A stretch of DNA of 64,000 nt from Sisyra terminalis (Eukaryota > Arthropoda > Insecta > Neuroptera > Sisyridae). The notes under the pieces are model-generated. The model searched no databases, had not been told where the DNA came from, and saw only the letters and a program-made list of their open reading frames with translations. This document shows positions 12,303 through 24,486 of this stretch, one piece after another. Both the position numbers and the translations under genes were made by a program. The stretch is from contig OY292277.1 of assembly GCA_958496175.1 (NCBI GenBank), positions 42,357,050 to 42,421,049 on the forward strand. Direction: 5' to 3'. Each line of letters begins with the position of its first letter. Position 1 is the stretch's first letter.

Positions 12303-12478
12303 TGCCTACTGGTGGCCGAGTGGTTTAAGTGGCCGCTTCAAAATCGATATGTGTTGGATTTCAATCTCATATCGGGCAAATTTTCGATATTTCTCGATTT
12401 ACAGATTTTTATTATCTTTAGAGTCGCTTAAGACCTTAGTAGTTATAAAGCAACCGTAAATAATAGTAAAAAAATAGC
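12303..12478 (+). mobile_element. tRNA-derived SINE, full-length
   Basis: The head 'GGTGGCCGAGTGGTTTAAG' is a textbook Pol III A box as found in Ser/Leu tRNAs. A B-box-like 'GGATTTCAATCTC' follows at about 12356. The body contains 'TCGATATTTCTCGATTTAC', 'TAGAGTCGCTTAAGACC' and 'TTAGTAGTTAT', ending in an A-rich tail. Copies of the family lie at 357, 44710 and 47121. Confidence 0.75.
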
Positions 12479-12479
12479 A

Positions 12480-12945
12480 TAGGAAGTTATTAACTGCAAA
12501 AGCTTGCATAAGAATACTTTTTTGCAAAAATATATTGAGAAAATTAAAATCCTTTATTTGAGGAATAATACTTTTCTTTTTCAAATATTTCATTGAAATA
12601 TAAAAACATTCAATGATGTATGAGTGCATAATATTTGTCTTTCGAACAATTGATTCAATCATCATGATTTCGATAAATTGAATTCAAAACATATATAGCT
12701 GTTTTTATTTATTAAAATGTGTACCTGTTAATAACTTGCAACACCTGACCTTTAAATTCGTTATTGTATAGAATTTTAACGACTTAAGTTTTTCATTTTG
12801 ATTTTTCTACAATTTTAAGCTTAGTATTCTTAAAGATAAGCAAATGATTTTCCCTGTACATATACAATAAACCATAGTTTTCTTAAACTAATCTTTAAAC
12901 CCAAATTTTGAAGTTATGACCAACAAAAAAGTATCTTGATATATA
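12480..12945. other. AT-rich DNA, nothing recognised
   Basis: The 88-codon minus-strand frame at 12399-12665 runs out of the SINE into AT-rich sequence and has no domain. No gene is called. Confidence 0.3.
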
Positions 12946-12949
12946 AATT

Positions 12950-13150
12950 CCTGGCACGTATTTTGATTGCTTCGCAATCTTCTTCAGTGGTCATCCAGTT
13001 ACATTATATTTTTCCACATTTGCAGAATGATGATTCAACAAATCGAACAGTTCACTGATTTGTGAAGCGCCATATAACATTTAACGGAAACGTGCAATGC
13101 TATTTGCTTAGCGAAGAGAATTGTTAGGCAATCGAAATACGTATTCAACT
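12950..13150. repeat. Inverted pair of degenerate hammerhead-like motifs
   Basis: On the minus strand, 'CTGAAGA' (complement of 12981-12987) is followed by the hairpin 'GATTGCGAAGCAATC' and then 'AAAATACG'. On the plus strand near 13112-13146 a matching 'GGCAATCGAAATACGT' faces it. Layout and motif order resemble the better preserved pair at 27838-27983, but the core differs from the CTGATGA/GAAA consensus. Confidence 0.45.
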
Positions 13151-13154
13151 TTTT

Positions 13155-13800
13155 TTTTGTTGTTTTTGTTTAACTTTAAATGCTACTACTACTCTTGTAA
13201 TTTATTTTTAACGATTTTCTTTGTGCCAATGGTCCCCAATACCATTGGGTTCCCAGACCATTTTCCATGTACCCACTGCTGAGTTACTTAAGTTAAACTA
13301 TTAAAGATATTTTTTTTTATATTCTTATCAATTTACCAACAATTTTTACCGACAATCTTGAATAAAAGAAATTGCTGGTCTAACTGGCTTCCTCTAATAA
13401 ATTGTGGTCTTTAGTTTAAAACAGTTAGGACCTCTGTTTTAGGCTTTTATGTGTTATACTGTAAATTTAGTTTTTTATGATTTAACTAACCAATTAAGTG
13501 ACTAATGTTTTTAGATCGCCTAAAAAAGTTAAAAAATATATCAACGAAACATTACAAAATTTGAAAATTTTACTTCATTTTTTTTATAGTCAAATTCCCA
13601 AGAAATATCCAACTGGTATTAAATTAACATGGATGAAATTCAAAACTCAGATAGTCCATAAAGTAGTCTCAATTCTGTCAGGTTGCGTGGATATGAAGGA
13701 GGAAATATTCATAAAAACCCAATCTGCTGCTTCTTGAAATTTATTTGGAAAACATGTTAACTAATTGGTAATAAAATAAACGCTAGGTGCAATAGTCCTT
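13155..13800. other. AT-rich DNA, nothing recognised
   Basis: A 79-codon frame at 13498-13737 has no recognisable domain or splice context. Possible hAT-like debris lies near 13230 ('CAATGGTCCCCAAT'). Confidence 0.3.
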
Positions 13801-13806
13801 CTATGG

Positions 13807-14008
13807 CAATGTTTCTTAACCTGGAGATGGGGGATGGTATTTTTAGGGGTGTAAGAGAAGCCCTTAAGAATATAAGTTGTGAAATTGATTGTAAATTTTG
13901 TAAAAAATATATTTTTTGAACTTAAAAAACAGGATTTTGATTGGATTGCGGAGACCTGTTTCTAAATTCAAAGGAGGGGCGGCTCATTTAAAAGGTTAAG
14001 AAACACTG
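13807..14008. mobile_element. hAT-like MITE
   Basis: The terminal inverted repeats are 'CAATGTTTCTTAACCTGG' on the left and, inverted, 'AAAAGGTTAAGAAACACTG' on the right. The flanking octamers 'TTCTATGG' and 'TTTTATAG' agree at six of eight positions, fitting the 8-bp target duplication of hAT elements. It is 202 bp and non-coding. Confidence 0.6.
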
Positions 14009-14009
14009 T

Positions 14010-15135
14010 TTTATAGGAATAGTCTTCCTGATTTTTCCTTCCCATCTTCCAGGACTATAATTTGCTTATTTAAACCTAACTATTTCAAAAACCGAAATTT
14101 GACAAAAATCAACTGACAGACGGACATACAGAAATAGTAATGTTAAGGTTATAATAAGAAGATACAAATATACAATGTACTAAAATTGGAAAACAATAGA
14201 AAATGAACCATTGAAGTGTTGAAACGTTGACTCATCTTTCTGAAGAAAAAAAAATCTAGTTAACCCGAAGAAAAATCATCTTGGTCAAATCATCACAGCC
14301 CATTTAACACGAAAAAATTTTATTTTTCCTTTATAAAAATTTAATTAAACGAAGACTCGATAATAACAATAATTACAATTGTGATAAGGTAAATGAAGAA
14401 ATACACGCGTTGAAGAAGCTTTGTATTATTATCGTAATATTATTATCTCATAATGAGTACCTAATTATTTCTTCTTTGTGTGTATGAAGGTTTTAATACG
14501 AGTTAAATCATTTTAATCGAATTCTATACCAAGGTTGCTTAACACTTGGCAGATACAGTGTACGACGAAACGAGAGAACATAATCGCTATATTTACCCGA
14601 TATTATGAGAACCTTGTGAAAATCGCCAATTTCTGTATTACATAATGCAATAAAATCAAAGTCAAGACAATAAAGTCGAACGACGACTACCATGACAGTC
14701 GTTTATTTACAGTGAAAATGCCGAGATAGTGCCCATTTACAAATGGAAACAATCTGTATAAATTTCAACACAATTGAACTACACGAAGTCGACTTCTAGC
14801 TTACGATTTAGATAGAGTTTTCTTCGCATCCGATTGCACACATATGTCACTATCCATTTAACATGGTCGTGGAAAAAAAATATCATCCATATCTATGCAA
14901 AAGCTGAGAGAAAAGCCACATAGTGAAATATAGTCCGGGAAATTGTTGCATTTACAATCCGTGATAAAGTATGGCTCGATCAAAGTCAATCGGAAGATTT
15001 GTATGCAATAACATAATACTAATTGCAACATGTATACAGCGAAGACGATAAAATGTTACGTAACTTTCCTTCGACTTAACATTAGAAAAGCTGTCCGTCT
15101 GGCTGATTAAAACTCTCTAGATCTTCGTTTATAAC
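14010..15135. other. Non-coding DNA, no gene recognised
   Basis: Relatively complex sequence from about 14500 to 15130, but no frame with coding character. The minus-strand frame at 14508-14693 has no recognisable domain. Confidence 0.3.
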
Positions 15136-15507
15136 CAGTGGCGGCTGGTGCTTAGAAACCACGAAGAATTGATAACAGAAGAAGGCACGAAATAGGAAAT
15201 TTGTTAAGCAATTAGTGACTTCGAAAATTCGGACGTAAGTTTAGTTATTTTTTCGGCCACTAGCAGCGCATTATCGCAAAGATACATGACACACTGAATT
15301 GTTATTGATTGTTCGCTTTTTTGTTATCGTTATTCAAACTTAAGCTAAAGCTGTCAAAATATTCCACTCATATTCTTCATATACTTAACCTTTCCGACAC
15401 GGAAGGTTCAAAACTTTCAAATGGTCCAAAGCGGGGTATCCGACATACCCCAGATCATACTCCAGTGCTTCTCAAACAAAGTGAATTAGGTTTTGAAATG
15501 AAAATAT

Positions 15508-16237
15508 GGTATAAGCTTGGATCAGGAACGTCGAAATTTGAGTGGTTTCGTAATTATTTCTGTACGTATTGTTCACTCGAATGCAATTTGTACGTAAATT
15601 TTGACATATGCCAGAAATGAAGGAGCGACGGTTATTTTCAAATATTTATTATCAAATATATAAACAGAACATAAAAATTAAACAGTTCAATAATGCGACA
15701 GTAAATATTACCTAAGTATATTTTTCATTTCGCAAACATTTTGGAGTTCCTTTTCATTAATAATAATACATCACAGTTTTTCACAAGTATTTTTCCCATA
15801 AAAAAAGTGAACTTTATTTAGAAAATTTTAGCACACCCACAATCTGGCGACGTTGCATTTTCGACATTATTTTTAATTTAATTCGCGATTAAATCGGTTC
15901 ATATAAAAATTTAGCCACAAAAGAGAGAATTATACCATATTAGAATTAAATTTTAAAAAATATCGCGAATTAAATTAAAAACAAAGTCGAAAATGCAACG
16001 TTGCCAGATTGTGCGTGTGTTAAAATGGACTTGAGCCGAATATTTAATTTTACCCAGGTATTACAATATAAATACATATTTGAAAATAACCGACGCTTCT
16101 TCATTTCTGGCATATGTCAAAGTTTACGTACAAATTGGATTCGAGTGAACAATATGTACAGGAATAATATCGAAACTATTCGAAATAGTTCCCTTCAGTT
16201 CTGAAAATTTCGACGTTCCTGATCCAAGCTTATACCC
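15508..16237. mobile_element. Palindromic element, complete ends, innermost of the nest
   Basis: Both termini are present: 'GGTATAAGCTTGGATCAGG' and its reverse complement ending 'CCTGATCCAAGCTTATACC'. The arms also share 'GTTCACTCGAATGCAATTTG' and 'TTTTGACATATGCCAGAAAT'. The centre holds the 'GCAACGTTGC' MITE (about 15826-16036). A second, end-truncated copy is at 5999-6605. Open frames at 15309-15620 and 16001-16204 run through its arms and are not genes. Confidence 0.75.
15826..16036. mobile_element. Palindromic MITE at the centre of the palindrome
   Basis: Same family as 6210, 7749 and 30187, recognised by 'TTTTAGCACACCCACAATC' and the 'GAGAGAATTATACCATATTA' centre. Its right end 'TAAAATGGACTTGAGCC' is intact, and its left end is cut. 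Confidence 0.75.
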
Positions 16238-17049
16238 AATTACATGTCATAGTTATTGGTTGATCCTGCTGGTTTTGCTCTACTACCAATTGAAGGTCCT
16301 TCTTTCGAGTGCTATTTGCGGTGCTATTGATAACTTGGTCAAAAAGCTCAAAGCCGTGGTAGTTTAGATTACTATTTTTTCATTTAAAACATTTTCTTTT
16401 ACCAACTCCGTAATCAATTCTCGAAGGAATGCTTGTCTTCAGCTACGGTCTCCTTTTCACCAGTCTGGATTATTTTGTACCCATTTTGAGAATTATGAAG
16501 TAACCCCCGAAAAAACTTAATAAAGCTGTCTCTCTTCTCCAAATCGTAGTAAAGTGAAACATATAATCTTTGAAATAATTTTTAGAAAGCTGAAGAGTAT
16601 AAAGTGATCCATGGGGTGCCTGGGGTACGTAAAAACCCCGCTTCGGACCGGGAAAGTTAAATACCTTTAATATAACATAAATTTATTAATATTGTAATTC
16701 TACTTTTGTTCAGAAATCAATTTTTGGCTCAATTTGGAGTAAAAATTTCGGTACTCTCTAATACAGTAGTCCCCAACGATACCAATTTTCTTTTTTCAAG
16801 TAAACACTTCCTGGAACTTCCTAAGAAGACGACAGTATTTACAAAGAGCTTTCAAAAGCTTAGGAAATTGGAAGACGGTTGAATTTACATGCATTTCGTG
16901 AACAGGTAGCTCCAACAAATTAAAGATGTACCTACGAAACCAAATTCGGTTTATTTAAGGTGCCATAAATGGCCAGAAATCATTTTTTCTGTTTTATACA
17001 GCAGTACAGCACCCCTAGTTGAAAATATTGACCCGCCACTGCTTATAAC

Positions 17050-20000
17050 TGCAGGCAATTTCCATGCCACGTTTCTGTTGCACTGCGCCTCTTGCCGCAG
17101 GCGCACGGACCAGAGACAATGGCATGGCAGCTCGCGACCAGGAGTCTCGGAAGAAAGATGATGTTAACGCGATAAGACATTTGACTAGCCTCGCAACAAA
17201 TAAACACAGCACAATACCTCGGGCACAATTCGAAAAGATAGTGAAATTTTTTCCTACATTCCACCGTCGTATATTCGTATAATTCCTCTTTTGGAATTTC
17301 ATTCATCATAATTTGCATCCACTGAGCCGGATGACATTGTTCATTTATTATTTGAGGAGTTGGATGTGCCACGGCGAGTGCATGCGATTCGAAAATTGAT
17401 TTCGATTAATGGTCGCCTGCATTCAAAATGGAAAATTGTATTTATCATTTCCATTCATGTCATTGTAATTTGGCTTGAATAAGGCCTTAATCTATCTAAA
17501 TGGCGAGTTCGTGAAATATATGCTGTATATATGTATATATTGAATTTTTTTGGGACATAATGTTGAAATGATAATACTTCAGGTACCGTAAAGGTATCGT
17601 ACTGATATAGCCATTTAAATAATTTATTTGTTGTGCCTATTTATCATTGTCATTGCACTTTTTCCGCATTTGAAAAATTACTTCTTCCGGGAATGAATCT
17701 TTAACCCTATTCGAGATTCTTGTTTCTAGTTTCCTATGGTTTATGATTCAAATGAAAAAGTAACTAAATAATTAGTCACTATATCTATTTAATCTATTTA
17801 TTAATTAGTAACGAAATATTTACGAAAAAAATGATTTTTATTTATAAATAGGATAAAAATAGTCTTCCTAGTGACTCAGTGATAAAGGTCAAAATCCAAA
17901 AATTGTACAGAAAAGGTTGGATCGATCTTATAAGGGATGTTTTTATACCCTTAACCATAAAAAAAAAATCGGAAAAAGATTAAGAAATCAAATTTTGCTA
18001 GATTAATATTTGAATTAAGATGTTTAGTTTGGTGTCAAAATTTCTTTATCAAATTTTCCAATGAATTTTGTATCCATCTCAACTCTTTTTCTACCAAAAC
18101 CGATTATACGTAATACGTACAGAGGTATAATGTATCGCTTAAACTCATTTTTCCATAATTTATTATTAAATATCATATTTCATTGGTTAACGGTTTAATC
18201 TTATAAATGCACTTCTCTAAAAATAATCCTGGGGAAGTCCATATGAAATCAACCTTTTTACCAAAGACTTGTATAAAGTTTTATACATATACAATAAACA
18301 TACTTGGAAAAAAATAGATGGTTCCCAACAACAACTTAAATTCCTTTATATTTAGTTGGGACATTCAACTTGAATGTCCAATTTGTATATCATGCATAAA
18401 GGATAAGCTACTGAAACTAGAAATCTTTAATAAATAGAATCACTGTCTACGAAAACGAGTGGAGGTGATAATTTTTCGGAATCAATGATTCAATTGATTC
18501 AATCCAATTTGAAGAAACTTTTAGATCTATATTTCCCTTAAAATATCACGATCTATGGACCAATATATGGGTCAACTTATTGGCACATATATTGCGCCAA
18601 ACATTAGTGAATTTGTATCCATATTGGACCATCATTTCAAGTTCGGCAATCAATCGCCTGAAGGTAGTTTGGGTTAAATTGGAAAATATATAGGCTGTAA
18701 CTTTAAAAAATGATGTCAAAATCCTAAAATTAATTAATTTTTTTTAATTAAATGGAAAATTATGTTTGAAAATAAGATGATTAAAAACGTAATAGGTACA
18801 AATATATGTTAAAGTTACCAACTCAGAATCTGGAAGTTAAAACATATGACGATGGCCGTTATTTCGGGAACATTCCCTCAAAAATCCGTAGGATATGTTT
18901 TGGTGTGTACTGAAAAAATTAATACTTCTCGAATCTTTGACCAACACACCATTAATCTAGGTCCTTCTACACTATTCGCTCCGTGCACGATGGAAACGAC
19001 ATCTAACGGTTGCACTAAATTATGCAAAATTTTCCATTATGCGAATTAGTTACCGAACTTTTGACTATCGCTTAAAAATAAAAGAAATATGAATAAAACA
19101 GGAAAGAGTGTGGTGGAAAGAGTTTGGTGTTTTAGTGAATTCTATGTTTGTTTCGACATATAAAAATTTTCGTAACCAACAAGATAAAATTTATTATGAA
19201 CCATCTATATGTTTAGTTTTGGTTAACGAAATTTCGACCACTATTAGCGCTGCGATCGATTCAGTAGTCTTCATCATGACTTCACTCCCCGCGAACACCT
19301 ACATTTTACACCATACATACTATAATATTGGCTAATATGCAGCCTAAATATTGAGTAATACATAGATCTTTATTGAGAGGCTATAAGAGTTTTAGTTTCT
19401 GGTTATAATGACTGCTTAAATATAACGATTGGGTACTAAAACATAATAATGGTTCAAATTCTGGGTTAAATAAGGCTTTAAGTTCTTCATAAAATTTGGT
19501 GAATTATTAAGAATCCTTAAGCCTTTAAGAACTTAATTTGGTACAAGGCTTTAGCAAACATATTCCAAAAATAAAAAGTGGAAAAATTGCAGTTTATTCA
19601 TTACCACTTGTGGTATATAATGTACAACTTTGACAAAATTCAATTTTTGAGTCTTTAAATTCGACAAACTTTGAATCAAAACCATCAGATATAGACCTTA
19701 TTTAGTTATATTTAATATTTTTCATTATTTTAAAAACCGAAATTGGTACAACTTGCGCTTGTTTCACAATAATATTTTTTAAACCTTACAGGTAATAGTT
19801 TTCTTTTTTATAGAGTTATTTTATAACTTTGCTTTCTGAAAGAAATCATAAATACTGGGACATTTCGATTTGATGATTCTCTTTATTTTAATAGTTAATT
19901 TCTTAATCAAACCTCTTGACTTTGTAATACAATTATCTTCAATCATAAGCGTTAAATGTGTTGAATAAATTATCTGTAATTTCTGTTTATTATCAACGGA

Positions 20001-21380
20001 CATCCGTTAATAATTTCTTGATATTGCAAAAAATCTATTGAATTACTTAATAAATTACCTATATAAAAGAGTCATGTGGGTAAAACTTAATGTGAGGGCA
20101 TCGCTTAAGAGTACGAGGTTCAATTTAAATAATACGGTGGAAAATTAAAGATGGTATCAATTTAAAAATGAAAGGTTTCAAATGATTTTTCCACAGAAAT
20201 AATTTCAAATCCCAATTCGAGGCAGCCGAGTCTTTTGTCCATATCCAAATCCAAATTCATCCATTGTAACACACACATTATTGTCTATAATTCCAGGAAA
20301 CGAATCGAAAAAGCAGACGATGTTGTTAGACAACCAAATCCACCGGCTGTTAAGAACACCATTTCAACACACAACACATTTTAACATTCAGAAATAATTT
20401 TATTTAGTCGCAACCGGTTTTCAAACAGCCACCAACAATAATAACAATAGCCACTCAATTTCGTTTATAATTAAATATAATGGTACAGTAGTGAGTGTTT
20501 CTAATTTTTTCCCATTTCATATCGCCGAAATCATTTGTGGCAACTTAAAAGACGATCTAATACCTCCATTATTTATGTGGAGTAGGATTTATACATAATG
20601 TTCTAGTAGTGCCGCTTAAAAGGTATCACTAATTCTGCATCGATTTTTCAACCAACTAAACTCATTTAGAACCCTTTTTTCATACCAAATATCGTGTCAG
20701 TGTTTTTAATACCTACAGCTATTAAGAACTTAAATCAAACGTTTTTGTACCAATATATTCAGGATTGCATTCCGGAAGTCATATTGGATTCTCACTAAAA
20801 AGAGATGACAGAAAAAGTATTGGATTATAAAATACTGGAAAACTTTAGATATTTTTTTGAACTCCCTTTCTCTTTAACCCGTTGTCAAGAACAAAATTTA
20901 TTATAATTGTAGTTCATTATATCAATTTCTTAAAAAAAAAGCAATATTATCAAAGTCATTTTTGTCATTCCACCTCATCGTTCCGGAAAATCTCTGTTAT
21001 CCCGTTAGAAAATTCAAGAATCTAATGAAAAGGGGACCTAACTCTACTATTTAAATATTAATTTTTAATTTATTTAAAGACGCTCCACTTCACGGTTAAT
21101 TGCGTCTGTTGTCATTGTTATACTGAGTTCTTTGTTGTTTTTCATTTATTGTTGTTACTTATTATTAGTTCACTAGTATTTTTTTTTTTTGGTTATCATG
21201 TTTCTTTGGTCAATTTTTATTATTTATCATCACTAGTTATCCTGATTTTAAACTCACACCAGTTCCCACATGTTTCAAGAACTTCCCTAGCTTTCTTATT
21301 TCATCCTCATCATTTGCCAGCTTTTCTTTTAGGGTCACCGTCTGTTTCCCTAGTCCATTGTCTTGCTTATAAAAATATTT
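17050..21380. other. Long non-coding stretch, one higher-GC island
   Basis: From about 17050 to 17300 the sequence is clearly GC-richer, with open frames on both strands, but no recognisable protein. The remainder is AT-rich with small frames (for example 18846-19049, 19108-19335, 21149-21403) that carry no domain. No RNA gene was found. Confidence 0.35.
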
Positions 21381-21386
21381 ATATTA

Positions 21387-22656
21387 AAGGGACCGGAAAG
21401 TAATGTCGTTTTTATGATACACAATTAAAACACAAAATTTTGTTACAATTTTTGATTTTAAATCAACTTTATGATCAGCCTTAATCGTATCAACGTTTTG
21501 ATATCTAGTGTGCAAATTTTAATGCCAAATTAATAAAAATCAATTGATTACTAAGGACGATATCAAAAAAATACATTTTGAACATCACTTAAGCTATTAG
21601 TGTTTTACCACTGAGTAAATGTTGTAACGATCGAAATAAATAGAAATCCCATGGAATAACTTTGGACGATTATAATGGGTACGGCCAAATCATCCCCCCT
21701 TGATTTATTAGTTTTTCCAGAACTTTTTTTTTGCAGAGGAGTCTTGCATTACCATGTTGCAGCATAGCATTTTCTCTATTAACAATTCTTAGATATTTTA
21801 GTGTATTTGATTGACCAAAATTGATTAGGATTATTTAACAGCTCTTCGACTTTCTGGCCTACATTTGGCACCATTTCCTCCTTTAACATCTTATTGGTTA
21901 AATTTTTGCCATTTTTTATTGGTACCAGTTGGAGAAATGAAGTATCGAATCTAAACCTATAATAACTCATTTGGCATTAACAAAAGTCTCCTGCACTTAG
22001 ATAACCATTGAAAATGTTTTAGTAACAACTTTGCGTTACGACCTTGTGAAACTCGAAAAGCATAAAATACCAAATTTGTATTTCTTCAGGTTTTTGATCT
22101 TACCATTTCAATATAGATTTCAAAATAAAAAATATTTTGTAATTATTACTAAGTTGGTAAAATACTCTAATCATAAAACGTCTTTAGTACCACTTTGAAA
22201 TAACTTATAAACAGGTAAATGGCAGTTGAATTACTATAGCTTCAAAAACGAAATTACATTTCCTCCTTTAACATCTTATTGGTTAAATTTTTTGCCATTT
22301 TAGTTGGTACCAGTTGGAGAAATGAAGTATCGAATCTAAACCTATAATAACTCATTTGGCATTAACGAAAGTCTAATGCACTTAGATAAACATTGAAAAT
22401 GTTTTTATTGACAACTTTGCGTTACTTCCCTGTAAAACTTGAAAAGCATAAAACACCAAATTTGTATTCTTTCTGGTTTTTGATCTTACCATTTCAATGT
22501 AGATTTCAGAATAAAAAATATTTTGTTATTTTTACTAAGTTGATTAATTACTCTAATCATATAACGTCATTAGTACCACTTTGAAATAACTTATAAGCAG
22601 ATAAATGGCAATTGATTTACTGTAGCTTCAAAAACGAAATTACTTTTCGGTTCACC
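21387..22656 (-). mobile_element. Decayed mariner element with internal tandem duplication
   Basis: The ends read 'GGGACCGGAAAGTAATGTCG' on the left and, inverted, 'AAATTACTTTTCGGTTCACC' on the right, both bounded by TA. The 1270-bp length fits mariner. The minus strand between about 21760 and 21600 gives 'HGNARL', 'KKVLEKL', then 'WDFYLFRSLQHLLSGK', matching the mariner motifs HDNARPH and DxHLFRSLQHFLxGK, with stops and frameshifts between them. A segment of about 375 bp is duplicated in tandem (about 21880-22257 and 22258-22640), which an intact mariner would not have. Confidence 0.75.
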
Positions 22657-23310
22657 TAATGTTTCACCTTTATAAAAATTATGTGGTTTTTCAAAAATTA
22701 AGAATATTAATTATATATTTTGCTTTATTTAAATATCGTATGATATTTGTAGGAAAACAATGAGCAATTCTGAGGGAGTAAGGGTGGAATAAACCATAGT
22801 TTTGGTTCAATTAACATTGATTGAGGGATTGATTCAATTATCATTCGATAGTTATTAAATTCCGGTGTTCTAATAATCCAAAAAAAAAAGAATCGTTGAA
22901 TTTTTGATCTTACTGTTTCAATATAAATTTCAGAATAAAAAATATTTTGTAATTTTTACTAAGTTGATAATTTACTCTAATCATAAAATGTCTTTAGTAC
23001 CCCTTTGAAGTAACTTATAAGCAGATAAATGGCAATTGAATTACTCTAGCTTTAAAAACGAAGTTTCTTTTCGGTTCCCTTATTGTTTCATCTTTATAAA
23101 AATTATGTGGTTTTTCAAAAATTGAGAATATTAATTATGTATTTTTCTTTATTTAAATGTCGTATGATATTAGTAGGAAAAATCAGCAATTTTAAAGGAG
23201 TAAGGGTGGAATAAACCATAGTTTTGATTCAATTAAATTGATTAAGGCATTCGATAGTTATTAAATCTCGATGTTCTAATAATCCCAAAAAAAAAGAATC
23301 GTTGAATTTG
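22482..23310 (+). repeat. Tandem duplication of mariner end plus flank
   Basis: The block from about 22482 to 22906 recurs at 22907-23310 and includes 'TTATGTGGTTTTTCAAAAAT' and 'AAAAAAAAGAATCGTTGAAT'. The duplication spans the right end of the mariner and about 240 bp of flanking DNA, so it occurred after insertion. Confidence 0.75.
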
Positions 23311-24480
23311 TCACTGTGTGCTACTTTCTTTGAGACCCACTTGAGATCCGAAATTCAGAAGATACAATCGTAAATTACGTATGAGTAGGCATGTTGTACA
23401 TTGATAACCCAATTTCTCTTTTGGAAATAAGTACCTACTAAACGTTTCGATGATTGGAATACGAGAAAAAAGAAATGATTGCAAGAGGGGCAATGGCAAT
23501 TTTTCGTTATTTACGGACGAGAAAGCATGGACGCGACGCCTGTCGGGTCCGTCTGTCCGTCCATCCGCGTAGTAGCATGACCCTGACGCTATCCATCGCG
23601 ATGTGCACTTCCAGTTCAAGGCCGGCCAATGTTGAAAACACCTACAAGAAGAACTTCATGCTATCATTAATTTTTGAATGAATTTAAATGGAATTTCTCG
23701 GTTTCACTCACAACAATCTCCGCATGTTGTTCACCTCTTTAAACCATTTCAAATCTCGAGTTCACTGACAGAAGAATCAGTTGGGACTTAAACCCAATAC
23801 CTCATTTTCAACAAACCCTTACAAATTACTCATCACTCATATTCCTCATAATTTCAATCCAATAAGGAATGAGTGCCGTGCTCGTTTTTCCGCAGTGGCG
23901 GCGCGGCGGTTTAATTAACATGAAGACGACGCAGAAGACGCGGGCTGTGATAAAAACGGGGCATTGGTGACGCATTTCAATTACAAAAGAAAATATTGGA
24001 ATGATGAAATCGTTGAAAAACTAGTGAGTAAGCATTGGAACGTTTAAATTCTTTTCAAAATATGCTAAATGAATTTGAATTAATTTCTTCCACGTATTCG
24101 TGCAAAGATTAAAATATATTATTGGGGCTGACGCGTTTAACGGTCAGTTGTGTTTTAACCGTAAAGAAAACCACCTTTTAATATGCAGTTGTAAAATCAG
24201 TGAAAATTTTAAAGCATGAAATTGAAATGGAAAAAGTTTATACTCCAAGCATGTAAGTTCCTTTTAAAAATTCAGTTCTTATAATTTCTATCGTTTTTAT
24301 TCCAAAACATTTTTAGTAAAATTTTGATTTATACTTTTACTCAAATATATCAAAAGTTAGCTGTTATAATTTTTTTCTAACACTATTTACTTACTATTTA
24401 CACTATTTACACTAACACTAGCACTACTTACGAACTTCATATGAAAAACTGACATTTTTTAAGTCCTTATCTTTATTACA
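23311..24480. other. Higher-GC non-coding island and AT-rich flank
   Basis: Two GC-rich patches, about 23500-23640 and 23870-23970 ('GTGGCGGCGCGGCGG'), stand out from the AT-rich background. Frames exist on both strands but none has recognisable protein features. Conserved regulatory DNA is one possibility; nothing is called as a gene. Confidence 0.3.
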
Positions 24481-24486
24481 TAGGTA

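Larger units (their letters stand above)
15389..16656. mobile_element. piggyBac-like element nested in the hAT
   Basis: It is flanked on both sides by TTAA (15385-15388 and 16657-16660), the target of piggyBac-type transposases. The ends face each other: 'CCTTTCC...GGTCCAAAGCGGGGTA' on the left and, inverted, 'CTTTCCCGGTCCGAAGCGGG' on the right. The left end has an extra internal stretch of about 25 bp. No transposase is visible. A palindromic element sits inside it. Confidence 0.55.
15136..17041. mobile_element. hAT-like element, host of a nested insertion
   Basis: The left end 'CAGTGGCGGCTGGTG' is matched by '...GACCCGCCACTG' on the right. The flanking octamers are TTTATAAC and CTTATAAC, seven of eight identical, as expected from an 8-bp hAT duplication. 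About two thirds of the interior is a younger TTAA-flanked element (15389-16656). No transposase could be read, so it is non-autonomous or decayed. Confidence 0.7.

Noticed and set aside
12399..12665. 88-codon minus-strand frame
   Set aside because: It starts in AT-rich sequence and ends inside a SINE, is rich in Ile/Phe/Lys as expected by chance in such DNA, and has no domain.
15309..16204. Open frames of 103 and 67 codons
   Set aside because: They run through the arms of the palindromic element, and fragments of the same frames occur at 5915-6130 in another context. They are repeat sequence, not genes.
17015..17372. GC-richer open frames of 72-109 codons on both strands
   Set aside because: Overlapping frames on opposite strands with no recognisable protein and no clear splice sites. 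The stretch may be conserved non-coding DNA instead.
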